Below, in pieces: positions 1 through 7,398 of a stretch of 9,716 nt of DNA (positions are counted from its first letter, which is position 1; the number at the start of each line of letters is the position of its first letter). A program made the position numbers and the translations under genes. The notes beneath the pieces are model-generated. The model was not told the origin of the DNA. It made no database searches and saw only the letters and a program-made list of their open reading frames with translations. Source of the DNA: an uncultured Selenomonadaceae bacterium (GTDB taxonomy: Bacteria > Bacillota > Negativicutes > Selenomonadales > Selenomonadaceae); the NCBI GenBank assembly GCA_905236785.1, contig CAJOQC010000032.1, positions 1 to 9,716 on the forward strand. Reading direction: 5' to 3'.

Positions 1-114
1 GGCAAAACGGCCGCTTTTTTGCGCCCGCCCGGCCAAATCGACCAATCTTACGGCGGTTTCTTCGCCTTCTGTTCCCTTATAAAAACGGATAATTTTTTCT
101 TTGTTGTCAGCCAT
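1..114 (-). CDS. ylmH: YlmH-like S4-domain RNA-binding protein, N-terminal part (cut by window edge)
   Basis: Only the first 38 residues are visible; the gene continues past the left edge. The reading frame starts with an ATG that shares one base with the sepF stop (TAATG), so the two are translationally coupled. The visible start has a charged MADNKEKIIRFYKG opening and then a helix rich in E, R, L and A. This resembles the N-terminus of YlmH family proteins, which carry a C-terminal S4 RNA-binding domain, are encoded beside sepF in many Bacillota, and have been linked to division-site and ribosome functions. The S4 domain itself lies outside the window. The identification therefore rests on the N-terminal pattern and the position after sepF, and is moderate. 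A yggT gene, often found between sepF and ylmH, is not present here. Confidence 0.6.
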   Translation of the reverse strand, partial: MADNKEKIIRFYKGTEGEETAVRLVDLAGRAQKSGRFA

Positions 115-647
115 TATCTTTTGCCCATCCACGGCATATCCGCCGAACCTTTTTTGTCATCTTCCGTATAGGCCACGTTGACGTTGCTCGGCGCACAAAG
201 AAAAACATTGTTGCCCACGCGGTTTATCTCGCCGGCAAGGGCATAAGTTGTGCCGCTGATAAAGTCTAAAATTCTCTTGGCAACCTCTCGTTCCGTTTTT
301 TCAAAATTGACCACCACGGGTCTTTTTTCGCGCATACAGTTTGCTACCTGTTGCGCATCGTCAAAGGATTTCGGTTCGATGATGACAACTTTCATCTTAA
401 ACGCCGCCACCGTCTCCTGAATCTTGGGGTTATGGCTGACAAAATCCACCACGTTATGAAGCGGTGTATTTCTGCCGCGAAATTCCGTTTCGTTATCCTG
501 CATACTTTTCTGCTCCCTTTCGTATTCGGTGCGTTTTTCGTCCGCATTGCTGTTCTTGGTCGTTTGGCTTTTCTCATCGTCAAGCAGATCGTCTTCGTCA
601 TCAAAATCGTCGTCGGTTTTGCCGAAAAATTTATTAAAAAAGCCCAT
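114..647 (-). CDS. sepF: Cell division protein SepF
   Basis: SepF binds FtsZ and tethers the Z-ring to the membrane in Bacillota. The 177-residue protein has the usual layout. An N-terminal amphipathic segment (MGFFNKFFGK, residues 1-10) serves as the membrane anchor. It is followed by an acidic, polar linker rich in D, E, K and N (about 11-60). The compact SepF domain (about 84-160) includes VVIIEPKSFDDAQ, the conserved RPVVVNFE strand and the SGTTYAL segment. Length is typical. The start is supported by a GGAGG site 8 nt upstream, lying across the stop codon of yggS, only 3 nt away. It is the seventh of eight genes in the apparent operon, directly before ylmH. Known family biology indicates action at the cytoplasmic face of the division septum. 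Confidence 0.95.
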   Translation of the reverse strand: MGFFNKFFGKTDDDFDDEDDLLDDEKSQTTKNSNADEKRTEYEREQKSMQDNETEFRGRNTPLHNVVDFVSHNPKIQETVAAFKMKVVIIEPKSFDDAQQVANCMREKRPVVVNFEKTEREVAKRILDFISGTTYALAGEINRVGNNVFLCAPSNVNVAYTEDDKKGSADMPWMGKR

Positions 648-650
648 GGG

Positions 651-1355
651 TTAAGCCTCCTTTGTATAATCTCGCTCGCCGAAAATCGCCGTACCGACGC
701 GAACGATGTTTGCTCCCTCTTCCACGGCAATTTTGTAGTCGTGACTCATACCCATGGAGAGATATTTCATAGTAGCGGAAAAATCACTGTCTTTGCTTGT
801 CTGCGTAAAAATTTCGCGCATACGGGCAAAATGCCTTCGACATTTTTCGGGGTCGTCGTAATTGGGAGCTATGAACATAAGCCCGCATAATCTAAGAGCG
901 TATAGTTTTTTCATCGCTGCCAAGAGAGCGGGCAAATCCTCCTCGTAAACGCCGGACTTGCTTTCTTCCTTGACAAGGTTAATTTGAATCAGTATGTCCT
1001 GAATCTTTTTCGCATCCGCTGCCGCCTTGTTTATGGCTTCGGCAAGATGAATGCTGTCAACCGAGTGAATTAAGGAAAAGTATTTCACGGCATCCTTAAC
1101 CTTGTTCGTTTGTAAATGACCGATAAGATGCCAAGTTGCTTCGCGCTCTAAGAGGGGCAATTTTCGTTTGGCCTCTTGGACGCGATTTTCGCCAATGTCG
1201 GTGACGCTTGCGTCAACAGCTTCGCGCATGGCCGCCACTTCATGGTTTTTGGTGACCGCAACAAGCAACACAGGTTCGTCGTTTATTTTATAACGACAAT
1301 TTTTGCGGCATCGGTCAATTTCATGGCGCACTTTTTCGATATTGTCCTTAATCAA
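651..1355 (-). CDS. yggS: YggS/PLPBP family pyridoxal phosphate homeostasis protein
   Basis: A 234-residue single-domain alanine-racemase-fold protein of the YggS/PROSC family, which binds PLP and helps balance B6 vitamers and amino acid pools; it has no established enzymatic activity. Visible hallmarks are the PLP lysine K36 in VAVTKNH, GENRVQE (55-61), WHLIGHLQTNK (75-85), KSG near 133-135, LSMGMSHDY (199-207) and the phosphate-binding RVGTAIFG (219-226). The start codon is TTG. The only nearby ATG (1363) is out of frame and runs into a stop after three codons, whereas a GGAG lies 9 nt before the TTG. That site sits inside the last codons of pgeF, whose stop is 4 nt away. The usual GLMTIAP strand reads GLMFIAP here. 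It lies between pgeF and sepF, a common neighbourhood for this gene in Bacillota. Confidence 0.93.
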   Translation of the reverse strand: MIKDNIEKVRHEIDRCRKNCRYKINDEPVLLVAVTKNHEVAAMREAVDASVTDIGENRVQEAKRKLPLLEREATWHLIGHLQTNKVKDAVKYFSLIHSVDSIHLAEAINKAAADAKKIQDILIQINLVKEESKSGVYEEDLPALLAAMKKLYALRLCGLMFIAPNYDDPEKCRRHFARMREIFTQTSKDSDFSATMKYLSMGMSHDYKIAVEEGANIVRVGTAIFGERDYTKEA

Positions 1356-1359
1356 CTTG

Positions 1360-2163
1360 TCATTCTCCGTTTAACATCATCAATACGGCTATTCGCCCCG
1401 TTGTCCTGTTGTCGGCGCGATAGGAAAAATACCAGTTATTTTCGTCGGCGGTGCAAACATTAGCCTGCTCGATAAACTCTTTCTTTACGCCCAACTCGAC
1501 AAGCTGACGAAAATTTTCTTTCGGTAAGTCAAGATAAATTTTTCCGTCACGTCTTATTATACACCCTTCGTCAAATCCACGAGCAGCATCCTCGCTTACC
1601 TCGTAGCAACAACCGCCGATTGAGGGTGCAACGGCCGCCATGCACTTGGCGGGTTCTGTTCCAAATTTCGTCATCATAGCCCGCAAAGTCTTTTGGACTA
1701 TGTGAAGTTTCGTCCCTTCCCTGCCGGCGTGAGCAATGCCTATTGCTCCATGCTCTTCGTCAAAGAACAGCACCGGGACGCAATCGGCAAAACAAAGCAT
1801 AATCGGCAGATTTGTTTCGTTGGTGATTAACGCGTCCGTCGCTTTTATCGCGCTTTCGTAATCAACTGCGCCTCTTCCCGCATGGCTTTTTGTTACCCTC
1901 ACTACATTATCGCCGTGTACCTGTTCGGGGGAAACTATCTTTTTTGCGTCAACATCCAAACTCCACGCAAAAAGGCGACGGTTTTCAATTACGTTTTGCG
2001 CGTCATCGCCCACATGAAAGGCAAGGTTTAAGGAATTATAAGGCTCTTTGGACACGCCGCCTTGCCTTGTTGATACAGCGCAACGAAGTTTGCCGCTTTC
2101 TTCAAAAAGAGAAAATTTGCCATGCCAAATATTTTTTCCCGTATGTCTTAAATAATAACTCAT
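1360..2163 (-). CDS. pgeF: PgeF/YfiH-type laccase-domain protein (polyphenol oxidase family)
   Basis: A 267-residue member of the DUF152/multicopper polyphenol oxidase family. E. coli YfiH (PgeF) has been described as removing mis-incorporated L-serine from the peptidoglycan precursor UDP-MurNAc; other members act on purine nucleosides. The family's metal-site residues are visible: H83 in EQVHG, C128 in CFADCVPVLF and H145 in AHAG. The IGGCCYEV motif (182-189) is also present. The segment that normally reads HAGWRG is HAGREG here (145-150), an unusual change right beside the metal-binding His. The ATG overlaps the stop of the upstream radical SAM gene (ATGA), and yggS follows 4 nt downstream. 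Family assignment is firm; the substrate in this organism cannot be read from the sequence. Confidence 0.9.
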   Translation of the reverse strand: MSYYLRHTGKNIWHGKFSLFEESGKLRCAVSTRQGGVSKEPYNSLNLAFHVGDDAQNVIENRRLFAWSLDVDAKKIVSPEQVHGDNVVRVTKSHAGRGAVDYESAIKATDALITNETNLPIMLCFADCVPVLFFDEEHGAIGIAHAGREGTKLHIVQKTLRAMMTKFGTEPAKCMAAVAPSIGGCCYEVSEDAARGFDEGCIIRRDGKIYLDLPKENFRQLVELGVKKEFIEQANVCTADENNWYFSYRADNRTTGRIAVLMMLNGE

Positions 2164-3908
2164 AAATTCCGCCCGTCAACTACAGATTTGCAAACACCGC
2201 AACGGGTGCAACCTTCAAAACATTTCAGCGTTGCCGTCAAACTTTCGGCGCGCTTAAGTTCCCCATAAATATATTCCCGACTAAAGCCCATGTCAAGTGT
2301 TTCCCATGGAAAAACCTCATCCTTGTCTCGCTCTCGCGTCAAATAAAACGCGGTTTTGCCCGTCTTTTTTATTTCTCGCAAAAAATCCGTCGGAGTTCTA
2401 TTTTCGCCTTCGACGATTTTTGCTATAGTCGCGGACAGCTCGCGGCCGCCTCGGGCTAATATGCCCTGAGTCATGGCTTCGCGCACGGACTCGGCGATTA
2501 TTTTTATGTTGCGGTGTTTTTTTAAGCGATCCTTTATAAACAGTAATGATTTTTTCAGATATTTCTCCTCTGCCATGGGCATCCATTGAAATGGGGTAAA
2601 GGGTTTTGGCACAAAAGGATTTATGCTGAGAGTCAAAATTCCGTCGGCTCTTTTTTCCTTCATTAAGGCAAGGGTACGCTCCGCCAAATCTATGATGCCT
2701 GCGATGTCCTCTTCGTCCTCGAAGGGTAACCCTATCATAAAATAAAAACGAAAATTTTTTATTCCTGCTTTTAGGCCGAAATTAACGGCGCGAAAAACGT
2801 GTTCTTCTTCAATGCCTTTATTTAGACGCGCCCTCATTTTTTTGCTTCCGGCTTCCGGCGCAACCGTAATGGTCTTTAACCCGCTCAAGGCCAAAGTATC
2901 CACCAATTTTTGCGTCACCGAATCGGCGCGAAAGGAGGCAACGGACATGGAAATATTAAGCGCGGCGAGTTCTTCGCATAATGTATCAATATATGGATAA
3001 TCAGAGAGCGCGGCGCCCATAAGCCCGATTCGTTTTTTTTGTTTGCTGCCTTCTTTTATCATTGCCAACAAATTTTTTAGGGAACGGGCGCGAGGTTTTC
3101 TAAAGCAGTATCCGGCCATGCAAAAGCGACAATGCCGCCCACAACCCCGTGTTGCTTCCGTCAAAAACATATTAAACTCAGTCGTTCCGTCCGGGGCGAT
3201 AACGGCAGTGTCTCCGGCGTAATCGTCCAGATTTTTAACCCATTGACGAAAAACTTTGGGCGGCGCACCATCGGTTGGTTCGATTTTTTTTATCGTGCCG
3301 TCGGCGTTATAGCTGTGGACATAAAATTGAGGCGCATAAATGCCCGGCAACGCGGCAGCCCGTCGCAAAAAATCCTGCCGCGTGCAGTCTTTGCTTTTGG
3401 CCGACAAGTCCATAAATCGGGGCAAAATCACTTCCGCCTCGCCGATAACAAAAACATCCGCAAATTCCGCCAACGGTTCCGGGTTAAATGTGGCGCATGG
3501 GCCGCCTACCATAACAAGGGGATTGTTTTCGTTCCTCGCGTTTTTTCTTATCGGGATGCCCCCTGCTTTTAACATGGCAAGAAGATTAAAATAATCCATT
3601 TCAAAAGACAGCGCGAAAGCTATGATATCAAAGCCGGAGAGGGGTTTTTGGGTTTCAACGCTTAAGGGCGCGACGGAGGATTTCGTCGGCAAAAAAAAAC
3701 GTTCGCAAGCCGTGTCGCTTCGCTCGTTTAACAACCGATAAACAATGTGCAACCCCAAATTTGACATACCGACACGATAATTATTGGGGTAACAAAGGGC
3801 AACCCGCATCAAGGCGGCGTTTCTTTTTATTATCGCGCCATGTTCGCAGTCGGCAATCTCCTTTAGACGAGCCGCCTCTTTGATGAGTGTCGGTTTTTTG
3901 TCGGTCAA
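2160..3908 (-). CDS. B12-binding-type radical SAM protein (COG1032, TIGR03960-like)
   Basis: A 582-residue radical SAM protein. An N-terminal B12-binding-like region (about 33-165) includes PNNYRVGMSNLG, the VGGPCATFNPEPL loop and FVIGEAE. The radical SAM barrel carries the 4Fe-4S motif CGRHCRFC (C256, C260, C263), followed by a TVAPEAGS strand and FMIGLPFEDEED (390-401). The C-terminal part has INPFVPKPFTPFQW (429-442) and EVFPWETLDMG, and ends with a second cysteine cluster C563, C567, C570, C573 that could hold another metal site. The family is widespread but uncharacterised. Related proteins are often paired with a DUF2344 partner, which I do not see here. The start is TTG, supported by a near-perfect AAAGGAGGTG site 9 nt upstream and the lack of a nearby ATG. 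A 55-nt gap separates it from nrdR; pgeF overlaps its stop. Confidence 0.88.
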   Translation of the reverse strand: MTDKKPTLIKEAARLKEIADCEHGAIIKRNAALMRVALCYPNNYRVGMSNLGLHIVYRLLNERSDTACERFFLPTKSSVAPLSVETQKPLSGFDIIAFALSFEMDYFNLLAMLKAGGIPIRKNARNENNPLVMVGGPCATFNPEPLAEFADVFVIGEAEVILPRFMDLSAKSKDCTRQDFLRRAAALPGIYAPQFYVHSYNADGTIKKIEPTDGAPPKVFRQWVKNLDDYAGDTAVIAPDGTTEFNMFLTEATRGCGRHCRFCMAGYCFRKPRARSLKNLLAMIKEGSKQKKRIGLMGAALSDYPYIDTLCEELAALNISMSVASFRADSVTQKLVDTLALSGLKTITVAPEAGSKKMRARLNKGIEEEHVFRAVNFGLKAGIKNFRFYFMIGLPFEDEEDIAGIIDLAERTLALMKEKRADGILTLSINPFVPKPFTPFQWMPMAEEKYLKKSLLFIKDRLKKHRNIKIIAESVREAMTQGILARGGRELSATIAKIVEGENRTPTDFLREIKKTGKTAFYLTRERDKDEVFPWETLDMGFSREYIYGELKRAESLTATLKCFEGCTRCGVCKSVVDGRNL

Positions 3909-3963
3909 ATTATCACACCTCCTTTTTAGAAACTGTTTTCATAGTCACTCTGCGCTGTATTCC

Positions 3964-4431
3964 TTAACTGAGAGCAGTATTGTTTTGCCGCAGATTAAGC
4001 ACTTCGTTCTTGAAACTTTCAACGTCGGTAAATTTTCGGTATACGGAAGCAAAACGAATGTAGGCAACTTCGTCAAAATCCTTAAGACGGCGCATCACCG
4101 CTTCGCCTATAGCGACGCTTGTTACTTCACGCTCCATAAGGTTGCGCATTTCCTGTTCGGTGTCGGAAACTATCTGCTCCAATTTTTCCGTCGCAACCTC
4201 ACGCTTGTTGAAGGCGCGCATAAGACCGCTTAAAAGTTTGTCGCGGTTAAAAGGTTCGCGAACACCGCTTTTTTTTATAACCATAAGCGGCACATTTTCC
4301 ACCGTTTCATAGGTGGAGAACCTCCCGCCGCAGGAAACACACTCCCGACGCCGACGAATGGCGCGACCGTCCTCGGCGGAGCGGCTGTTTACGACGCGGC
4401 TGTCCTCGGCATTACAGAAGGGGCAACGCAT
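3964..4431 (-). CDS. nrdR: Transcriptional repressor NrdR
   Basis: NrdR is a Zn-ribbon and ATP-cone repressor of ribonucleotide reductase genes; it senses the ATP/dATP balance. The 155-residue length is typical. The zinc ribbon shows C3, C6, C31 and C34 (MRCPFC and CVSCGGRF), followed by the basic ADGRAIRRRR-like stretch (EDGRAIRRRR, 20-29) and FSTYE. The ATP-cone domain runs from about residue 47 (VPLMVIKKSG) to about 137 (SVYRKFTDVESF). The ATG directly follows the ygiQ stop codon (TAAATG), with AAAGGAGG 8 nt upstream inside the end of ygiQ. No ribonucleotide reductase gene lies nearby, so NrdR would act elsewhere on the chromosome, as is usual. Confidence 0.97.
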   Translation of the reverse strand: MRCPFCNAEDSRVVNSRSAEDGRAIRRRRECVSCGGRFSTYETVENVPLMVIKKSGVREPFNRDKLLSGLMRAFNKREVATEKLEQIVSDTEQEMRNLMEREVTSVAIGEAVMRRLKDFDEVAYIRFASVYRKFTDVESFKNEVLNLRQNNTALS

Positions 4432-6285
4432 TTATTTTCCTCCTTTCCCCTTTGATTTTTCTGTGGGCTTTATCAAACATTTTTTTTCGTAACCGATTAA
4501 ATCCTCGCGTCCCAATTTTTTTAACGCTTTTATGACAAGCGTCCTGTTTTGCGGCAGGAAATACTGCAACAATGCCCGTTGCATTGCTTTTTCTTCGGGG
4601 CTTTTGGCCACATAGACCTTTTCGCCCGTCAAAGGGTTTATTCCCGTATGGTACATGGCTGTTGAAATTGTTCCGGGCGTGGGAATAAAATCTTGAACCT
4701 GCCGGGGATGCCAGTGCATTTTATGCAAAAATTCCGCTAAACCAAGAGCGTCTTTAAGAGTGGCGCCGGGGTGCGAGGACATAAAATACGGCACCAAATA
4801 TTGCTTTTTGTTAAGTTGTTTGTTTATAGCGGTGAATCTATCGACAAATTTAAGCAAAGTTTTCTTGTCGGATTTTCCCATAAGTCGCGTCACGTTGTCG
4901 CTTATGTGCTCGGGCGCAATTTTCATTTGTCCGCTGACATGGTGTTCGCACAACTCCCTAATGAACTTATCGCCGTCCCTGTCCGCCAAAATATAATCAA
5001 ATCTTATGCCTGAACGGACAAAAACTTTTTTTACCTTGGGCAGGTTGCGAATTTTTTTTAATAATTCTATGTAATCCCTGTGGCTTGCCTGCAAATTGCG
5101 GCATGGCGCGGGGGATAAACATGACTTGTTCTTGCAAAGGCCGCGTTCTGTTTGCCCTTGACAGCTTTTTTCGCGAAAATTTGCCGTAGGGCCGCCGACA
5201 TCATGGATATAACCCTTAAAATTTTTTGCTTCCGTCAAAATCTTTGCCTCTTTAAGTAAAGATTCATGACTGCGACGGGAAATAATACGTCCCTCGTGAA
5301 AAACTATGGCGCAAAAATTGCAACCGCCAAAACATCCCCGTTGACCGATAAGGCTAAACTCAACTTCTTGCAAAGCAGGTACGGGCGGCGCATCGCCCTT
5401 TGCATATTTGTCGTAAACAGGGTGGCATCGCCTCATATACGGCAAATCGTAAATTGCATCCATTTCTGCTTCGTCAAGGGGCATTGACGGAGGATTGACA
5501 ACAAGTAAAGACTTGTCATGTTCTTGAATAAGCCGTTTACCGCAAACAGGGTCTTGCTCTAAAAAAGCAAGTTTCACAGCCTCGGCAAAAGCGCCTTTGT
5601 CGCTTTTTACGGCTTTGTAAGAAGGCAATTCAACATAATCGTAAACGTAATCGCGATTTGGCACGACAAAGCAGGTACCTTTTATATCCGTAAGCGCCGA
5701 CAACGTAACGCCGCGATGAAGTTCGCCGGCAATTTCAATCATGGCGCGTTCCCCCATGCCATAGACGAGCATATCTGCGCCGCTGTCGATAAGTATTGAA
5801 GGCATTACGGTGTTCGACCAATAATCATAATGAGCCATACGCCGCAAACTGGCCTCGATACCGCCGATTATTACGGGAATATCGGGAAAAATTTCCTTTA
5901 GGCGTTTGGTGTAGACAATCGTAGCGCGGAGCGGCCGCAAATTTATTTTCCCGCCGGGGGAATAAGCGTCGCTACTGCGGCGTTTTTTTGCCGCAGTATA
6001 AGCGTTAAGCATAGAATCCATGTTTCCGGCGGCAACAAGAAAGCCCAGCTTGGGAGTGCCAAGCCGGGCAAAATCTTTCGTCGAGGAGCAATCGGGCTGG
6101 GCAATAACGCCGACTCTGTAGCCGCGAGAAACAAGCACACGGCTTATTACCGCCGCGCAAAAAGCCGGATGATCGACATAAGCATCCCCTGTTACAAAAA
6201 CGAAATCAAGGCCGCTCCAACCGCGTTTTTCCATGTCTTCAAGGCAAACAGGCAAAAAATCCGTCGTCGTATCGGAGGATACCAT
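4432..6285 (-). CDS. ygiQ: YgiQ family (UPF0313) radical SAM protein
   Basis: A 617-residue YgiQ-type radical SAM protein of unknown substrate. The N-terminal part has the family signature VTGDAYVDHPAF (31-42), GVIAQPD (59-65) and VIIGGIEASLRRMAHYDYWS (138-157), which form a B12-binding-like Rossmann region. The radical SAM cluster is GCFGGCNFC (C318, C322, C325). A second conserved cysteine group follows at C375, C384, C389 and C395, shortly before a DY motif; this is part of the YgiQ family pattern and could bind another iron-sulfur cluster or zinc. The C-terminal third includes MKIAPEHIS and QDFIPTPGT. Length is typical for the family. The start codon shares one base with the rodZ stop (TGATG), and the ribosome binding site is weak (GGAAA), so translation is probably coupled to rodZ. 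nrdR follows with no gap. Confidence 0.95.
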   Translation of the reverse strand: MVSSDTTTDFLPVCLEDMEKRGWSGLDFVFVTGDAYVDHPAFCAAVISRVLVSRGYRVGVIAQPDCSSTKDFARLGTPKLGFLVAAGNMDSMLNAYTAAKKRRSSDAYSPGGKINLRPLRATIVYTKRLKEIFPDIPVIIGGIEASLRRMAHYDYWSNTVMPSILIDSGADMLVYGMGERAMIEIAGELHRGVTLSALTDIKGTCFVVPNRDYVYDYVELPSYKAVKSDKGAFAEAVKLAFLEQDPVCGKRLIQEHDKSLLVVNPPSMPLDEAEMDAIYDLPYMRRCHPVYDKYAKGDAPPVPALQEVEFSLIGQRGCFGGCNFCAIVFHEGRIISRRSHESLLKEAKILTEAKNFKGYIHDVGGPTANFREKSCQGQTERGLCKNKSCLSPAPCRNLQASHRDYIELLKKIRNLPKVKKVFVRSGIRFDYILADRDGDKFIRELCEHHVSGQMKIAPEHISDNVTRLMGKSDKKTLLKFVDRFTAINKQLNKKQYLVPYFMSSHPGATLKDALGLAEFLHKMHWHPRQVQDFIPTPGTISTAMYHTGINPLTGEKVYVAKSPEEKAMQRALLQYFLPQNRTLVIKALKKLGREDLIGYEKKCLIKPTEKSKGKGGK

Positions 6286-7205
6286 CAGTTGACACTTTCC
6301 TTGGTGAATACTTTATCAATGACTTCGCCGTAATTGCCTGCCTGCCCCATGTTGCGGCCGTTGTAGGTAATTTCGAGTGCGCCTGCGTTGCCGGCTGTTA
6401 TGGCGATTCTTTCCGCGCCTTTCCACGACATTATTTTGCCTTTTTCGGCGGTGCCTTCGTAAAGGGTTTTACCGTCGGCTGTTACCTTCAGCCAACAACG
6501 ATCGTTGAGGGTGGCAGTGACGCTTACTTCGTCGGCCTTTTGGACTTTGTTATCGCTGCTTGGGTTCGGCTTGGTGTTGCTCGATTTATGGTCGTCTTTC
6601 TTAGCTACTTGTGAGTTTCCCGCCTTATTATCGTCTTTTTTGGCGACGGGGCTGTTGTTTACTTTTTCGGCGGTCGCGCCGCCGTTTTTATTGTCGTTTT
6701 TATTGTCACGGTTTGTTCCGATATTTTTGTCAACATTTCGTTCCGTTGTTTCGTTTTTCCTGTTGTCGGCGGTGCTGGTAGAAGTTCTTACGTCGGCCAC
6801 TTGTTTTTCGTCGTCCATGCCCAAAATTAAATATACGCCGCCTAAAAGCACCACGCCCAGCATAGCTGCCACCAATATATTTTGACGGCGGTGTTCGCTT
6901 TGCGCATGATTTTGTATATCTGTCGTCGAATTATTTTTCTTTTCGCCGATGTCCTCATTTTCTTCTTCGGGTTCTTCGCCTTTGGTATCTATGATGTATT
7001 CTTTCACGCAGGCATCGGCATCCATTTTCAAAAATCCGGCCAAATTGCGAATGAACCCCTTAACATAAACATCGCCGGGCAAAGATGCCCAATCGGCGTT
7101 TTCTATTGATTCTATATAAAAGGCACGAATACTTGTCCCTTTTTCAACATCTTTAACGGTGAGCCCTTGTCGCTCGCGTTCCCTTTTTAATTTATCGCCA
7201 ATCAT
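6285..7205 (-). CDS. rodZ: RodZ-like membrane-anchored helix-turn-helix protein
   Basis: A RodZ-like protein, which in other bacteria links MreB filaments to the cell-wall elongation machinery. Numbered from the in-frame ATG at 7214, an N-terminal HTH_25 domain covers about 5-75 (IGDKLKRERERQGLTV, then LPGDVYVKGFIRNLA). One transmembrane helix spans about 112-133 (ILVAAMLGVVLLGGVYLI). A low-complexity N/K/D/T linker (about 140-228) contains a 13-residue repeat around VAKKDD, and a C-terminal DUF4115-type beta domain covers 230-305. Two starts are possible. The ATG at 7214 is only 2 nt from GGGAGG, too close, while the ATG at 7205 is 11 nt away, so I chose 7205 (306 residues). It heads the operon, behind a clear promoter. 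The N-terminus would be cytoplasmic and the C-terminal domain extracytoplasmic. Confidence 0.88.
   Translation of the reverse strand: MIGDKLKRERERQGLTVKDVEKGTSIRAFYIESIENADWASLPGDVYVKGFIRNLAGFLKMDADACVKEYIIDTKGEEPEEENEDIGEKKNNSTTDIQNHAQSEHRRQNILVAAMLGVVLLGGVYLILGMDDEKQVADVRTSTSTADNRKNETTERNVDKNIGTNRDNKNDNKNGGATAEKVNNSPVAKKDDNKAGNSQVAKKDDHKSSNTKPNPSSDNKVQKADEVSVTATLNDRCWLKVTADGKTLYEGTAEKGKIMSWKGAERIAITAGNAGALEITYNGRNMGQAGNYGEVIDKVFTKESVN
6576..6653 (-). repeat. Tandem 13-residue repeat in the RodZ linker
   Basis: Two adjacent 13-residue units (residues 188-200 and 201-213, counted from the ATG at 7214) read SPVAKKDDNKAGN and SQVAKKDDHKSSN. The DNA is clearly related but has diverged at third positions, so the duplication is not recent. 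It lies in the low-complexity linker between membrane helix and C-terminal domain, where length change is probably tolerated. Confidence 0.75.
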
Positions 7206-7216
7206 TTTTTGCATTG

Positions 7217-7222
7217 CCTCCC
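7217..7222 (-). promoter_or_regulatory. Ribosome binding site of rodZ (decides between two starts)
   Basis: GGGAGG lies 2 nt before the ATG at 7214 and 11 nt before the in-frame ATG at 7205. The first spacing is too short for normal initiation, which favours the second, although 11 nt is somewhat long. Confidence 0.6.
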
Positions 7223-7231
7223 GATCGGTAT

Positions 7232-7263
7232 GCGCGCCACGCGCTACAGCCTGCTAAGCAGGC
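7232..7263 (-). other. Two adjacent GC-rich hairpins in the rodZ leader
   Basis: On the transcribed (minus) strand the leader forms GCCTGC-TTA-GCAGGC (7249-7263) and then GCGCG-TGG-CGCGC (7232-7244), ending about 10 nt before the GGGAGG site. Neither is followed by a U-run, so they are not intrinsic terminators. They may affect mRNA stability or ribosome access. I recognise no known riboswitch class. Confidence 0.55.
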
Positions 7264-7313
7264 GTATCTTTAATAATTGATTTATCGGCGTTTCCTTAAA
7301 AACATTTCCCTGC

Positions 7314-7342
7314 ATTATACATTATTATTTTCCACTTTACAA
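7314..7342 (-). promoter_or_regulatory. Sigma-A-type promoter for the rodZ operon
   Basis: Reading the minus strand, a -35 element TTGTAA (7342-7337; 4 of 6 match TTGACA) is separated by exactly 17 nt from a perfect -10 element TATAAT (7319-7314). The spacer is AT-rich. The transcript would begin near 7307 and have a leader of about 100 nt before the rodZ start. It is the best promoter-like sequence in the window and sits exactly where the eight-gene run begins. Confidence 0.8.
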
Positions 7343-7398
7343 TGTTTTCTTGATGATTAACCATGGACGCTTAACAATTTTTTTGATACCGCACGTCA

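Noticed and set aside
351..890. Plus-strand open frame of 179 codons
   Set aside because: It is antisense across sepF and yggS, both firmly identified, has no ribosome binding site and no recognisable domain.
3132..3572. Plus-strand open frame of 146 codons
   Set aside because: It lies wholly antisense to the radical SAM gene and has no family resemblance.
6505..6885. Plus-strand hydrophobic open frame of 126 codons that looks like a membrane protein
   Set aside because: It is the complement of the lysine/asparagine-rich rodZ linker and membrane helix; reverse complements of AAA/AAC-rich codons give Phe/Leu/Val-rich products by composition.
7232..7275. Possible tRNA-Ser(GCT) fragment on the plus strand, because CTGCTAA resembles its anticodon loop
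   Set aside because: With CTGCTAA as the loop, the flanking five bases do not pair properly, and no acceptor, D-arm or T-arm is found. The pairing seen is a simple 6-bp hairpin.
7362..7379. Possible operator TTAACC-ATGGAC-GCTTAA upstream of the rodZ promoter
   Set aside because: The symmetry is short and imperfect, and such AT-rich matches are expected by chance.
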